DNA of 56,586 nucleotides from Buttiauxella sp. B2 (GCF_006376615.1 NZ_VEXQ01000023.1:1-56586), one strand, 5' to 3'. Shown: positions 29,895 to 41,054, counted from the stretch's first letter. Notes: generated by a model not told the origin, from the letters alone. Program-made: numbers and translations.

Positions 29895-30785
29895 ATGGCT
29901 ATGGTTCAACCCAAATCTCAGAAACTGCGACTATTAACGACGCACTTACTGTTACTGCTGTTTATCGCAGCGATCATGTTCCCGCTGCTGATGGTTATTG
30001 CGATTTCGCTGCGTCCGGGTAACTTTGCAACGGGCAGCCTTATCCCGGATCAAATATCCTGGGAACACTGGAAACTGGCGCTGGGCTTTAGCGTGCAGCA
30101 TGCCGATGGCAGCGTAACGCCACCACCGTTCCCGGTGCTGTTATGGCTTTGGAACTCAATCAAAATTGCGGCAATTACGGCATTGGGGATTGTGACGCTA
30201 TCAACAACCTGTGCTTACGCCTTTGCTCGTATGCGTTTTCCTGGCAAAGCGACACTGCTAAAAGGGATGCTGATTTTCCAGATGTTCCCGGCGGTGCTGT
30301 CACTGGTGGCGTTGTATGCCTTGTTCGACCGCCTCGGACAGTACATTCCGTTTATCGGCTTGAATACGCATGGTGGGGTGATCTTCGCCTATCTTGGCGG
30401 CATTGCACTGCATGTTTGGACGATTAAGGGTTATTTCGAAACGATTGATAACTCTCTGGAAGAAGCGGCAGCACTGGATGGCGCAACCCCATGGCAAGCT
30501 TTCCGCCTGGTGTTACTGCCGCTCTCGGTACCGATTCTGGCGGTGGTGTTTATCCTGTCGTTTATCGCCGCAATTACCGAAGTGCCTGTCGCGTCGTTGT
30601 TACTGCGTGATGTAAACAGCTACACCCTGGCGGTGGGTATGCAGCAATACCTGAACCCACAAAACTACCTGTGGGGTGACTTTGCCGCTGCAGCTGTCCT
30701 TTCTGCTATCCCGATTACTGTGGTGTTCTTACTGGCGCAACGCTGGCTGGTGAGTGGCCTGACGGCTGGCGGAGTGAAAGGTTAA
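29895..30785 (+). CDS. malG: Maltose ABC transporter permease MalG
   Basis: MalG is the second membrane subunit of the maltose importer. The 296-residue product (same as E. coli) has six helices. The MalK-docking EAA motif reads [20 protein letters not shown], and the conserved C-terminal tail GLTAGGVKG reaches the MalK interface. The start [12 protein letters not shown] is as in E. coli. GGAG lies eleven bases before the ATG, a wide spacing, and the upstream spacer is strongly structured, which may lower translation compared with E. coli. Confidence 0.98.
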   Translation: MAMVQPKSQKLRLLTTHLLLLLFIAAIMFPLLMVIAISLRPGNFATGSLIPDQISWEHWKLALGFSVQHADGSVTPPPFPVLLWLWNSIKIAAITALGIVTLSTTCAYAFARMRFPGKATLLKGMLIFQMFPAVLSLVALYALFDRLGQYIPFIGLNTHGGVIFAYLGGIALHVWTIKGYFETIDNSLEEAAALDGATPWQAFRLVLLPLSVPILAVVFILSFIAAITEVPVASLLLRDVNSYTLAVGMQQYLNPQNYLWGDFAAAAVLSAIPITVVFLLAQRWLVSGLTAGGVKG

Positions 30786-30859
30786 GATCTCCTGTAAGTT
30801 ATTGCTTCACATTATGTAATGCCACTGCAAACCCTCAATTTGACCTTATTATTATTTCC

Positions 30860-30886
30860 GGCGGCCCTTGGGCCGCCATTTTTTAT
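30860..30886 (+). terminator. Terminator between malG and psiE
   Basis: GGCGGCCC, TT, GGGCCGCC and ATTTTTTATT form a strong GC stem with a T tract, 74 bases after malG. It directly precedes the end of psiE on the other strand, and its A/T-rich left flank may also help terminate psiE. Confidence 0.9.
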
Positions 30887-31290
30887 TCACGTTTTAAGCG
30901 GCCGCTGTTACATAGCCACAGCGTTATCACCAGCAACAAAATGGCTCCGGAGTAAATCAGCACGTCCAGTGGCTCTTTATGGTCGATGATGATGAGTCGC
31001 ACAATCGCGGTGATTCCGATATAGACAAAGTAACGCAGGGGAAAGTGATAACCCGACTGAAAGTACTTAACGATCAACGCGATAAATTCGAAGTAGAGGA
31101 AGTAAACCACCAGCCCTTCGATAAGCAGATATTTGCTGACCTGTTCGCTGGGAGTGAATAGCACTTTCGCAAGATGCAGGGTTTCTTTGCCGAGAAAGAT
31201 AATGAGGATAATACCCAGTGTCAGCAGAGCCAGATTCAGGACCATTTGCATGACGGTGGAAATCAACTCAACGCGAGGAGTAGCGGGCAT
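30883..31290 (-). CDS. psiE: Phosphate-starvation-inducible protein PsiE
   Basis: PsiE is a small inner-membrane protein of unknown activity; in E. coli it is induced by phosphate starvation through PhoB and by cAMP-CRP control. The 135-residue product (136 in E. coli) has four predicted helices with [38 protein letters not shown] and [23 protein letters not shown] lies five bases before the ATG at 31290. It stands alone between malG and yjbH, as in K-12. Confidence 0.95.
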   Translation of the reverse strand: MPATPRVELISTVMQMVLNLALLTLGIILIIFLGKETLHLAKVLFTPSEQVSKYLLIEGLVVYFLYFEFIALIVKYFQSGYHFPLRYFVYIGITAIVRLIIIDHKEPLDVLIYSGAILLLVITLWLCNSGRLKRE

Positions 31291-31382
31291 AAATCACCTT
31301 AGGGAATGGAGGTCCCAAATCGCTGTTATACGTTGAAAGTGTGATCCAGGTCTAGATTATTTGCTTATATTTTCACCCTCAT

Positions 31383-31405
31383 GGATGTGACATGAGAACT
31401 GCCAG
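31383..31405 (-). promoter_or_regulatory. Weak PhoB-box-like sequence upstream of psiE
   Basis: On the minus strand CTGGCAGTTCTCATGTCACA resembles the tandem CTGTCA-type repeats of a Pho box: each half has one mismatch, and the spacing is off by one base. It lies about 95 bases before psiE, a gene known to be PhoB-controlled in E. coli. Confidence 0.3.
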
Positions 31406-31416
31406 CTTTGAGAAGG

Positions 31417-31470
31417 TTCCGTTCACCAGACGATCGGCTTTTCATTAAGACACCGAACCGGTGAACGGAA
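31417..31470. repeat. 11-bp inverted repeat between yjbH and psiE
   Basis: TTCCGTTCACC at 31417-31427 and GGTGAACGGAA at 31460-31470 are perfect inverted copies, 32 bases apart. They could form the 3' end hairpin of the yjbEFGH transcript or bracket an operator in the psiE promoter region. A smaller hairpin, CTCAC-ACAGC-GTGAG, lies nearby at about 31486-31502. Confidence 0.6.
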
Positions 31471-31515
31471 ATTGCACCTTTTATGCAGATCTCACACAGC
31501 GTGAGAGTAAAATGA

Positions 31516-33612
31516 TCAGCGGAAATTAATATCCCGATCGCTTGTCATCCCATACAGCTCAAACTTACGACCCAACATCTGCCCACCGTCACGCGTCAGC
31601 GGTGTCCAGCCAATCTGCGCGCGGCTGCGGGTTGGTGACGACGAGAAGATATCTAACGGCACATTCACGTAGAAACCTTTGGTGAAATCCCCTTCCCCGT
31701 ACTCTTCTTTGGAAACATTGGTGATGGTGGCGTATGTCCCCACGACCACGCCGCTGTCGAAGCGTTTCGAGATTTCCAACGTGCCACCCTTATCTTTCGC
31801 CAGATACTGGCCAATGCTGAGTTTCACCAGTACATCGTCGGCAAACGGTGGCGTCCAATAACCGGTGATATGGCCGGTTGGTGCGCTGTAATCGGTGAAT
31901 TTCATCATGTCCAGCGAGCTGGTCCAGTCACGTTGTTTGACATAGTTGGCATTAACGCCAATTGCCCAGTTGCTGTCGACCGGGCGATACAACACTTCCG
32001 CACCGACACCGCCATACATGGTTTCGAGATACCCGCCATACACCTGCCCGTACCAACTGTTACCCAAATACTGGAAGTAGTTGGCTTGCAGGTTATTAAC
32101 GTAAATATCGTTCTCTACGTAGTCGCGAACATGCGTACGCACGCGTGGCAACGTTGAGTCGTTCGGCGGATTCGTGTAATTAAATTTGTCGTAGTTATTG
32201 GCAATGTTGGCGAACAGACTGCCGGTCGTCAGCAAATGATCTGTCACCCACCAGTCAGCGGTTCCCATGACACCAACCTGGTACATGTAGAAGCTTTCTG
32301 GCCCACCCACCGACTGATTCAGCACCGGATTAATCGAGAAATTAACCTTCGATTTATCGATGAAATACCCCTGCTCCGTTTTTTCTGGTACCACTGGCTC
32401 AACGCGTTTTTGCACCAGTTGTGTTTCGTACCCCAACGGTTCCCCTTCCAGATGATGACGCAGACTGGAGACATCCGTTTCCGTCGTCACCTGCGGCATA
32501 TTCAGGCGCGTTTCTGTGATACGGATGGTGCGGATATTATCCGGCAGATCATTCATGATGATGCGATTCGCACGCTCGATACCTTCGCGGGAGTCACGGT
32601 ATTTCACCTGCTCGCCCGTCACATACAGAGTATCGCCCTTCACCTGGATATTCGGATTCGTAAGCCCGGCATTGTATTTGAGTAGCGTCAGCTGATTTGC
32701 CACCACAGTCGGCTGCAAAATTTCATCCTGCGGCTGCGGTTGATATTGCGGGCGTCGGTTATCGTTGTAGCCTGGATGCAAATCGTTGAAGTTAGTCCGT
32801 AACGTCACACCAAACATGAAAGTGTTACCGCGCTCATAGCTGACGTTAACGTCGGCCCAATCGGTAACGCGATAGATAGCGCCGACGTTAAAGCTGCTAC
32901 GCTGGTCGAGTTTTCCGGCAAAGTCCTGAGTGTAGTTATTGCCTTCGTATTCCGCTTTCAGACGCAACGGTTGCCATGGAGTCTGGTATTCGACACCACC
33001 AAAAAGAGACGCCGGGCCGTGAAACATGCCGCTAAAGTTGAAAGAACCCGCCTGGTTGTAGCTGTTATCGCGGTAGCAGAAACCATTACTGACTTCGCAG
33101 AATGGGTTTTTCACATTGCCGCTAGTGCCCATATAGCCCCAACCTAAACCGAGCGAGAAATCAAACGGCCCCCAGGCTTTAGTCGCCACCACATATTCAC
33201 TGTCGAACAGGCCAGTACCGCCTAAATCACGCACGCCCACCGACACCTGCGGTAAGTAGTACCCTTCTTCCCAAAGACGCACTTTCATGTCGAAGGCTTT
33301 ATCTTTGTAAGTCTGGTCGCCCGAGAAAGATTCTACGCTGCTGTATTGCCGGGTGCGCACATCGGTATAGCGCAAAGTTGTTTCAAGCCACGGGAAGAGC
33401 TGCACCGAAGCCGAGTAAAAACGGTATTGATCGTTATCGCGATAGTTGAGGCTAAATTCACCTTCACGCGCCATTCGTGCAGTCGGGGTTTGCAATAAGC
33501 CCACACCGCCGAAATCCGATTGAGACGGGCCGACGGGATCTGGGAAGGTTTCAGCCTGGCAGGCTGAAGATATAGCCAGCGCAAGCAAGCTATAGAGAGT
33601 TTTTTTCTTCAT
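31516..33612 (-). CDS. yjbH: YjbH outer-membrane exopolysaccharide-related protein
   Basis: YjbH is a large outer-membrane beta-barrel protein of the YjbH/GfcD family, linked in E. coli to production of an extracellular polysaccharide. The 698-residue product (same as E. coli) has a signal peptide ([20 protein letters not shown]), the segment [20 protein letters not shown], a first barrel-like half and a second one from about residue 390, and ends in [19 protein letters not shown] 33612 overlaps the yjbG stop by one base (TGATG); a TTG one codon earlier is also in frame. It is the last gene of yjbEFGH. Confidence 0.95.
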   Translation of the reverse strand: MKKKTLYSLLALAISSACQAETFPDPVGPSQSDFGGVGLLQTPTARMAREGEFSLNYRDNDQYRFYSASVQLFPWLETTLRYTDVRTRQYSSVESFSGDQTYKDKAFDMKVRLWEEGYYLPQVSVGVRDLGGTGLFDSEYVVATKAWGPFDFSLGLGWGYMGTSGNVKNPFCEVSNGFCYRDNSYNQAGSFNFSGMFHGPASLFGGVEYQTPWQPLRLKAEYEGNNYTQDFAGKLDQRSSFNVGAIYRVTDWADVNVSYERGNTFMFGVTLRTNFNDLHPGYNDNRRPQYQPQPQDEILQPTVVANQLTLLKYNAGLTNPNIQVKGDTLYVTGEQVKYRDSREGIERANRIIMNDLPDNIRTIRITETRLNMPQVTTETDVSSLRHHLEGEPLGYETQLVQKRVEPVVPEKTEQGYFIDKSKVNFSINPVLNQSVGGPESFYMYQVGVMGTADWWVTDHLLTTGSLFANIANNYDKFNYTNPPNDSTLPRVRTHVRDYVENDIYVNNLQANYFQYLGNSWYGQVYGGYLETMYGGVGAEVLYRPVDSNWAIGVNANYVKQRDWTSSLDMMKFTDYSAPTGHITGYWTPPFADDVLVKLSIGQYLAKDKGGTLEISKRFDSGVVVGTYATITNVSKEEYGEGDFTKGFYVNVPLDIFSSSPTRSRAQIGWTPLTRDGGQMLGRKFELYGMTSDRDINFR

Positions 33613-34334
33613 CAATCCGGTCTCCGATGAGTCAGAGAATTGAGGATTTGCTGATTCAGTTCGTTGAATTCAGAGTTAAAAAGCCGCTCTTTAAAGCCGA
33701 CAAAAAGGATGCTTCCGGGAGTTAGCTCAACGTGACGGTGGTTCCAGTACGCGACGGGCGCTTTTTGCGTTTTTCCGTCCGGGTAAATTACCCACGCATA
33801 GCTGCGGTCAGCACCGCTGAGTTTGTCGATGCCATCCAGATATTCATCTGCACTGCGCCCTGCAACAAATGGCTTCGCACCTGGGGAGCTAACCAATCCC
33901 AGCAGCGTGATGGTGGTTGGTTGCGGCCCAACCCACAGACTGTACTCGCCTTGTAGTGGAACATTGGCACGTGGATGAACGCGTACCCAATCGGGAGAGA
34001 GGTCGACAAACTGCCGTCCAGTGACCTTAATGGCCTGCATTTGCTGGCGCACGCCGTTGATTGCAGCAGCATCGTCACCATCTTCCTCGGCGGCAAATCG
34101 GCTAAGTGATGCCAGCAATTTTTGATGCTGTTGTTCAGCAACCGCAGACGCCTGCCGTTCGCTTATCACAGCACCTGGCCACCAGACGTGAGTAAGTGAG
34201 GGCTGAGTGACTAAATCAGCCAGTCGTTCTACATCAGTCACTTTTTGATTATCGGGATAAATGGTCACGTTCCCTGCTGCGTGTAAAAAAGGGCTACCCA
34301 GCAAGAGCAGCAACGCGAGGTTTTTTATTTTCAT
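33612..34334 (-). CDS. yjbG: YjbG, periplasmic exopolysaccharide-related protein
   Basis: YjbG belongs to the GfcC-like family; its relatives are periplasmic proteins of capsule and exopolysaccharide loci. The 240-residue product (245 in E. coli) has a signal peptide ([20 protein letters not shown]). Family motifs include [17 protein letters not shown]-like [28 protein letters not shown] and [23 protein letters not shown] 34334 overlaps the yjbF stop by one base (TAATG), so translation is likely coupled. It is the third gene of yjbEFGH. Confidence 0.93.
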   Translation of the reverse strand: MKIKNLALLLLLGSPFLHAAGNVTIYPDNQKVTDVERLADLVTQPSLTHVWWPGAVISERQASAVAEQQHQKLLASLSRFAAEEDGDDAAAINGVRQQMQAIKVTGRQFVDLSPDWVRVHPRANVPLQGEYSLWVGPQPTTITLLGLVSSPGAKPFVAGRSADEYLDGIDKLSGADRSYAWVIYPDGKTQKAPVAYWNHRHVELTPGSILFVGFKERLFNSEFNELNQQILNSLTHRRPD

Positions 34335-34969
34335 TATTTCGCCGCCTTCAACAGTATCGTGGTGACCGGCCAATACTCTGGGCCAATATATTGTTTTGAC
34401 TGACGAACCTGGCCTTCGCTATCTATCCAGAAACGGTTATGCCAGGTTTTACCTGATGCGGTAACTTCTTCTTCCAGCACTCGAACGGGCGTGGTGCTAC
34501 CAGCAATCTTTAGTGTGTCGTTCCCATCCCAGGCGAAGGTCGAGTGCGCTGTTGTCATTCGCACCTGCTGGTGTTCAGTCCAGGCTATTTGCCTTGTCCA
34601 GCTAACGCCATCAATGATCTGACTCACCTTTGCCAGTGGGTCATTTGCCAGGTTTGTGACTTGCTCAATGTTGTCGCCAAGCCCCATCGTTTTTACAATT
34701 CGGCCATGTTCAGTGACAATCATCGCCCGGTCTTGCGTTACCCATTTTTGTTGACCATTTTCGTCATATGCCAGAACCACGAATATCTGCGGGCCGTTAT
34801 TAATGCGCATGTACTGGCTGGCGTAGCGCATATTCTGAATGTCGTCATTCGTTAGCTGTATACCGTCGTCGCCTGCCACGCTGTGCCAAAGCGATGAGCC
34901 AAGGCCTTTGGTGGTGTCGGAGCACGCCTGAAGTAACAGGCAGACAAGAAGGATTGCGAGTCGCTGCAC
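34334..34969 (-). CDS. yjbF: YjbF, exopolysaccharide-related outer-membrane lipoprotein
   Basis: YjbF is a predicted lipoprotein of the YjbF/GfcB family. The 211-residue product (212 in E. coli) starts MQRLAILLVCLLLQACSD: a short signal peptide with lipobox LLQAC, so the mature protein should begin with a lipidated cysteine. The start is the GTG at 34969, with GGGGAAA seven bases upstream. A GTG nine codons earlier lies inside a hairpin and lacks a binding site. Conserved segments are GPQIFVVLAYDENGQQKWV, ISWTRQIAW-like VSWTRQIAWTE, and WHNRFWIDSEGQVRQSKQ. It is the second gene of the operon. Confidence 0.9.
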   Translation of the reverse strand: MQRLAILLVCLLLQACSDTTKGLGSSLWHSVAGDDGIQLTNDDIQNMRYASQYMRINNGPQIFVVLAYDENGQQKWVTQDRAMIVTEHGRIVKTMGLGDNIEQVTNLANDPLAKVSQIIDGVSWTRQIAWTEHQQVRMTTAHSTFAWDGNDTLKIAGSTTPVRVLEEEVTASGKTWHNRFWIDSEGQVRQSKQYIGPEYWPVTTILLKAAK

Positions 34970-34988
34970 GAGGTTTCCCCGGAGAAAT

Positions 34989-35008
34989 AACCACACCGAA
35001 GTGTGGTT
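34989..35008 (-). other. UUCG-tetraloop hairpin between yjbE and yjbF
   Basis: On the minus strand AACCACAC, TTCG and GTGTGGTT form an 8-bp stem capped by the very stable UUCG tetraloop, followed by ATTTCTCC. It lies 21 bases after the yjbE stop and about ten bases before the yjbF ribosome binding site, so it may attenuate transcription or protect the abundant yjbE message. Confidence 0.8.
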
Positions 35009-35029
35009 AGAGTTAAATCACCCGTGAAA

Positions 35030-35275
35030 TTAGCGGGTGCTGGTCGTCGTGGTGGTTGTGGTCCCGGTATTGGAACCATCGCCACCACCGGTTGCAGCAA
35101 GAGCTACACCCACTGCCGACCCGACAGTGCTGGCGCTGGTCGCAGTAGAACTGCCTGCGGACACATTCGTTGCTTGAGCGCCGGCTGCTTCACCCACAGA
35201 TATCGGGTCAGCACTCGCCACACCAGCCGCAGCCAGCGTGAATATGGCTAAAGCGCCATAAAGAACTTTCTTCAT
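35030..35275 (-). CDS. yjbE: YjbE, small secreted exopolysaccharide-related protein
   Basis: YjbE is the first gene of the yjbEFGH operon, which in E. coli is under RcsB control and affects exopolysaccharide. The 81-residue product (80 in E. coli) has a signal peptide ending near VASA. Its mature part is made almost wholly of alanine, glycine, serine and threonine, with [17 protein letters not shown] and a threonine run before the final SR. This low-complexity composition resembles a secreted or surface peptide. AGGGA lies seven bases before the ATG. Confidence 0.93.
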   Translation of the reverse strand: MKKVLYGALAIFTLAAAGVASADPISVGEAAGAQATNVSAGSSTATSASTVGSAVGVALAATGGGDGSNTGTTTTTTTSTR

Positions 35276-35651
35276 AACAATTTCCCTTCATTGAATGAAT
35301 GGAGATTTGCCCAAAAGAATTTCAGGCGGTTTCGAGTATACACAACAAGTAATAAGGCTTGGGCGAAACGGGAAATATGAATGGCGCTTTAAGATAAATG
35401 GAAAATAATAATATCTTGAATGGATTTATTTAATCAAATCCATACAAAACAATGAATTAAAATATTATTAGATGTGTTGTGAATCTAATTAATCTGAAAG
35501 TAACCCTGATGAATTATCAGGACATAGCTATTTTTAGGATTAACCTCAGGAGACCAATTCAGGGATATTATCCAACAAGGGGATTTGTCTTATAGTTATT
35601 AAAATGAATAAGCCGACATAACGTCGGCTTATATTTAGCAGGAATAGTCTA
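35276..35651. other. AT-rich spacer between yjbE and pgi
   Basis: The 376 bases are very AT-rich and hold the yjbE promoter region and the pgi terminator. A dyad-like TTAGGATTAACCTCA near 35536 is a possible but weak RcsB-type site. I see no coding frame and no further gene. Confidence 0.45.
35608..35632 (-). terminator. Terminator of pgi
   Basis: ATAAGCCGAC, ATAAC-type loop and GTCGGCTTAT form a 10-bp stem flanked by T-rich sequence on both sides, about 20 bases after the pgi stop. Confidence 0.85.
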
Positions 35652-37337
<1,686 letters not shown>

Positions 37338-37511
37338 TCAATTGTATATCCACAAAACGGGATTTGTGATGATTTTTCTACCCTTGTACAGGGAATACCG
37401 TTTCAGATTATGCTCCAGTTAAAAAATTGGTGGGGCGACTCCCGCCCATACAGACCCCGTCTACACTGAGAAAACAGTATGGCCTTGTAAGACCGGTAAG
37501 GTAAAAATTTT

Positions 37512-39317
37512 ATGGAACTATCCGTACCCCTTTTATTGGTCATCATCTCTATTAGTTCACTGGCCGCACAATGGTTGGCGTGGGCTATTCGGTTGCCAGC
37601 CATTTTACCTTTACTGTTATTTGGTTTGATTCTCGGCCCCTTCACCCATGTTCTGAACCCAGACCAACTGTTTGGCGAACTGCTGTTTCCCATTGTTTCT
37701 CTGTCGGTTGCCATCATTTTGTTCGAGGGCGCGCTGACGCTGCGTTTTGATGAAATTCGCGGGTTAGGCGGCGTGGTGCGTAATCTGGTGAGTATCGGGA
37801 TGTTGGCTACTTTTGCGGTGATTAGCCTCACCTGTTGGGGGCTATTGGGTTTAGATCCTGCGCTTGCGGCACTGATAGGTGCGGTCACCGTAGTTACCGG
37901 TCCGACGGTTATCGCCCCGCTGATGCGCGTGGTGCGCCCTAATACCGCGATTAACCAGGTGCTGCGTTGGGAAGGGATTGTTATCGACCCTGTTGGTGCG
38001 ATTTTCACATTACTGGTCTTCGAGTTTATTACTGCGCGCCAGGAAGCGGGTTCGAATCTGCATTTGCTGATTATCTTCGCGCAGACCGTGGTCATCGGTT
38101 TAGCCAGTGGTGGGCTGTTTGGTTGGTTGCTCGGCACTGCGTTAAAACGCGTCTGGTTCCCGAGCTATCTGCAAAACTTTGCGGTGCTGGCTGTGGTATT
38201 GCTGACGTTTGGCCTGTCAAACACACTTGCCGATGAGTCAGGGTTATTGGCTGTGACCATACTAGGCATTTGGCTGGCAAATATGCGAGATGTGGATGTC
38301 AGCGATATCGTCGCCTTCAAAGAAGAACTATCAGCCATTCTTATCTCAGCGCTGTTTATTATTCTCGCCGCACGCCTCGATATTCACGGCGTGCTGGCGA
38401 TGGGTTGGCCGCTGGTTGCCTTGTTGCTGGTAATTCAGTTTATCGCCCGCCCGTTGTGCATTGCGATTTCAACCATCGGCTCGACGCTGACATGGCGCGA
38501 CAAACTGCTACTGAGCTGGATTTCTCCACGCGGGATAGTCGCCGCAGCGGTGAGCTCTTTATTTGCCCTGACGTTGCAAAAAAATGGTTACGAAGGCGCA
38601 GACAAACTGGTTAGCGTGGTGTTTGCCATCATCATTGGTACCGTCGTCCTGCAAAGCCTGACCAGCGGCCCGCTGGCAAGATGGCTGGGTGTACAGCAGC
38701 GTAAGCCACAAGGGGTGCTGATTATTGGCGCCAATACCGTCGCGCGAACGCTTGCCCACGCACTGGTGAAGCAAAATATTCCTGTGCTACTCACCGACAA
38801 TAGTTGGGAATATTATCGCCTGGCGCGTATGGAAGGATTACCCGCCTATTACGGTAACGCCTGGTCCGAACATGCGGAAAACTATCTCGATTTAAGTAAT
38901 ACCGCGCAAGTTTTGGCGCTTTCACCAAACCGCCATCAAAACGCCCTGGCGGTCTATCACTTCAGTCATCTTTTTGGCAGCGACAAAGTTTTTGCCATCC
39001 GTTCAGGTTCCGCATTGAAAGGTCGGGCGAGCAACGAAAGCGCCCGTTTTCGTCGCCATGAAAAACTTTTCCCTGAAGAAGTTACCTGGAGCAGTCTGAG
39101 CAGCCACTTAGCCAAAGGGGCAACCATTAAGGCGACGCGTCTGAATGAAAATTTTGGCTGGCTCGAATATCTGGAGAAAAATCGCGGAGTTGTGCCACTA
39201 TTTGCCCGTCTTGAAGAAGGAAAAACTATCGCGATAAATGGAAAAACTACTCCGGCACTGCCCTGCACGTTGATTGCACTGGTACAGAATGATAAATCCG
39301 CATCTTCCAGACGTTGA
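37512..39317 (+). CDS. CPA1-type cation/proton antiporter with C-terminal nucleotide-binding-like domain
   Basis: The 601-residue product has about twelve membrane helices. LPAILPLLLFGLILGPF is near the start, TVVTGPTVIAPL is in the core, and EGIVIDPVGAIFTLLVFE holds the conserved charged pair of the NhaP-type family. The C-terminal third (from about residue 385) is cytosolic and begins with VLIIGANTVARTLAHALVKQ, a Rossmann-like GxG pattern as in TrkA-N/KefC regulatory domains, then LLTDNSWEYYRLARMEGLP. The ion exchanged (Na+ or K+ against H+) cannot be told from sequence. It stands between pgi and lysC, where K-12 has no gene. It ends at a TGA that overlaps a possible lysC promoter. Confidence 0.88.
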   Translation: MELSVPLLLVIISISSLAAQWLAWAIRLPAILPLLLFGLILGPFTHVLNPDQLFGELLFPIVSLSVAIILFEGALTLRFDEIRGLGGVVRNLVSIGMLATFAVISLTCWGLLGLDPALAALIGAVTVVTGPTVIAPLMRVVRPNTAINQVLRWEGIVIDPVGAIFTLLVFEFITARQEAGSNLHLLIIFAQTVVIGLASGGLFGWLLGTALKRVWFPSYLQNFAVLAVVLLTFGLSNTLADESGLLAVTILGIWLANMRDVDVSDIVAFKEELSAILISALFIILAARLDIHGVLAMGWPLVALLLVIQFIARPLCIAISTIGSTLTWRDKLLLSWISPRGIVAAAVSSLFALTLQKNGYEGADKLVSVVFAIIIGTVVLQSLTSGPLARWLGVQQRKPQGVLIIGANTVARTLAHALVKQNIPVLLTDNSWEYYRLARMEGLPAYYGNAWSEHAENYLDLSNTAQVLALSPNRHQNALAVYHFSHLFGSDKVFAIRSGSALKGRASNESARFRRHEKLFPEEVTWSSLSSHLAKGATIKATRLNENFGWLEYLEKNRGVVPLFARLEEGKTIAINGKTTPALPCTLIALVQNDKSASSRR

Positions 39318-39342
39318 CATCGGGCGCGTAACATTTTATTTG
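39314..39342 (+). promoter_or_regulatory. Candidate lysC promoter overlapping the antiporter stop
   Basis: TTGACA at 39314-39319 is a perfect -35 box that overlaps the antiporter stop codon. TATTTG at 39337-39342 is a weak -10 at 17-base spacing. A start near 39349 would place the lysine aptamer about 25 bases into the leader, which fits. Confidence 0.4.
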
Positions 39343-39352
39343 TATACGGCTA

Positions 39353-39372
39353 CTTGCTCACTTGTGAGCAAG
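39353..39372 (+). other. Palindrome preceding the lysine aptamer
   Basis: CTTGCTCAC and GTGAGCAAG form a perfect 9-bp stem with only TT between, directly upstream of the first base of the aptamer P1 stem. It may be a 5' protective hairpin of the leader, or the end of the antiporter transcript. Confidence 0.6.
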
Positions 39373-39558
39373 CCAGAAGAGGCGCGTCGCCCAGGTATTG
39401 TGTTTGAGGAGCCAATCCGCAGATAACACAAGAGGGGGAGCGACGCCGAGGTAATGTGCATATGGCAGTGCACATTGTCGGCTACAGGGGCTGAATCCCT
39501 TGGGTTGTCACCAGAAACGTTCGGCAGTCGGACGTTTTGCAAGGTGGGGCGCTTCTGG
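39373..39558 (+). ncRNA. Lysine riboswitch (L box) in the lysC leader
   Basis: The leader contains the L-box core GGGGGAGCGACGCCGAGG, the early segments GAGGCGCGTCGCCC and GTTTGAGGAGCC, and the helix TGTGCATATGGCAGTGCACA. The P1 stem pairs CCAGAAG (39373-39379) with CTTCTGG (39552-39558). The aptamer is about 186 bases, as expected for lysine riboswitches. Lysine binding should stabilise P1 and switch off lysC, giving feedback on the gene in addition to the enzyme's allosteric inhibition. It ends 114 bases before the lysC start. Confidence 0.93.
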
Positions 39559-39602
39559 GTGTATCCGTAGTTCAGGTCTACTTTTCTACGTCTGCCCCTT
39601 TT
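39546..39602 (+). terminator. Expression platform of the lysine riboswitch
   Basis: GGGGC at 39546-39550 can pair with GCCCC at 39594-39598, and inside it CGTAG (39566-39570) with CTACG (39586-39590), followed by TTTTCTCG. This looks like an imperfect terminator that competes with the P1 strand. The exact pairing is uncertain, and control of translation or RNA cleavage is also possible. Confidence 0.55.
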
Positions 39603-39672
39603 CTCGCTCTTCCCTTGTGCCAAGGCTGAAAATTTTACGCCATTAAGAATGGCTCCCTGACACGAGGTTGTT

Positions 39673-41028
39673 ATGTCTTCCCCACAAACCGTTATCGCCA
39701 AATTTGGCGGGACCAGCGTTGCAAATTACGACGCGATGAACCGCAGCGCCGATGTCGTGCTTGCCGATGAAAACGTCCGTGTAGTCGTGCTTTCCGCGTC
39801 TGCGGGTGTAACCAATTTGCTGGTTGCGCTGGCGCAAGGCCTGGAAGCAACAGAGCGCTTTACTAAGCTCGATGCGATTCGCAAAATTCAATATGACATC
39901 GTCGAACGCTTGGCAAATCCGCAGATTATCCGCGAAGAGGTTGAGCGCCTGCTTGAAAACATCACCACCCTTGCTGAAGCAGCATCTCTCGCCACATCCA
40001 CCGCGCTAACTGACGAACTGGTGAGCCACGGCGAACTCATGTCTACGCTGCTGTTTGTCGAAATTCTGCGTGAACGCAAAGTCGATGCCCAATGGTTTGA
40101 TATCCGCAAAATCATGCGCACTAACGACCGTTTTGGCCGTGCAGAACCTGATATAACCGCATTAGCAGAGTTGGCAAGCCAACAGCTTCAGCCACGCATT
40201 TTACAATCCCTGGTCATCACGCAAGGCTTTATCGGCAGTGAAGCGAAAGGCCGCACGACTACACTAGGCCGTGGTGGCAGCGACTATACCGCAGCATTGT
40301 TGGGCGAAGCTCTCCACGCCAGCCGTGTTGATATCTGGACTGATGTGCCGGGCATTTACACAACCGATCCACGCATGGTGCCGTCGGCAAAACGCATCGA
40401 CAAAATTGCCTTTGAAGAAGCCGCCGAAATGGCGACATTCGGGGCAAAAGTGCTACACCCAGCGACACTACTGCCTGCGGTTCGTAGCGACATTCCGGTG
40501 TTTGTCGGCTCCAGCAAAGACCCCAAAGCAGGCGGTACACTGGTTTGCAACGAAACGGATAATCCTCCGCTGTTCCGCGCCCTGGCCGTACGTCGCAAAC
40601 AAACCCTGGTGACGCTGCACAGCCTGAATATGCTTCATTCGCACGGGTTCCTGGCGGAAGTCTTTAACATTTTGGCGCACCACAATATCTCGGTAGATTT
40701 AATAACCACATCAGAAGTGAGCATTGCACTGACGTTAGACACAACCGGCTCAACGTCTACCGATGACAGCCTGTTGACCACATCGTTACTGACAGAGCTC
40801 TCTTCGCTGTGCCGTGTGGAAGTGGAAGAAAACCTCGCGCTGGTTGCCATCATTGGCAACAAACTGTCCAAGGCCTGTGGCGTGGGCAAAGAGGTGTTTG
40901 GCGTACTTGAGCCGTTCAATATCCGTATGATTTGCTACGGTGCATCCAGCTATAACCTGTGCTTCCTGGTGCCTGGCGACGACGCTGAACAAGTAGTGCA
41001 AAAACTTCATCACAATCTATTTGAATAA
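39673..41028 (+). CDS. lysC: Lysine-sensitive aspartokinase III
   Basis: LysC phosphorylates aspartate, the first step towards lysine, methionine and threonine, and is inhibited by lysine. The 451-residue product (449 in E. coli) has the kinase motif AKFGGTSVANYDAMNRSADV, TDELVSHGELMSTLLF, GRGGSDYTAALLGEALHA, and the C-terminal pair of ACT domains (about 310-451), which bind lysine, with SLNMLHSHGFLAEVFNILA and ISVDLITTSEVS. GAGG lies six bases before the ATG. It is controlled by the lysine riboswitch upstream. Confidence 0.98.
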   Translation: MSSPQTVIAKFGGTSVANYDAMNRSADVVLADENVRVVVLSASAGVTNLLVALAQGLEATERFTKLDAIRKIQYDIVERLANPQIIREEVERLLENITTLAEAASLATSTALTDELVSHGELMSTLLFVEILRERKVDAQWFDIRKIMRTNDRFGRAEPDITALAELASQQLQPRILQSLVITQGFIGSEAKGRTTTLGRGGSDYTAALLGEALHASRVDIWTDVPGIYTTDPRMVPSAKRIDKIAFEEAAEMATFGAKVLHPATLLPAVRSDIPVFVGSSKDPKAGGTLVCNETDNPPLFRALAVRRKQTLVTLHSLNMLHSHGFLAEVFNILAHHNISVDLITTSEVSIALTLDTTGSTSTDDSLLTTSLLTELSSLCRVEVEENLALVAIIGNKLSKACGVGKEVFGVLEPFNIRMICYGASSYNLCFLVPGDDAEQVVQKLHHNLFE

Positions 41029-41054
41029 AATTTCTACTTAAGTAATTAATACCA

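Noticed and set aside
37403-38137. 244-codon minus-strand frame over the start of the antiporter gene
   Set aside because: Antisense shadow; composition is that of a reversed membrane protein, with serine, proline and asparagine runs.
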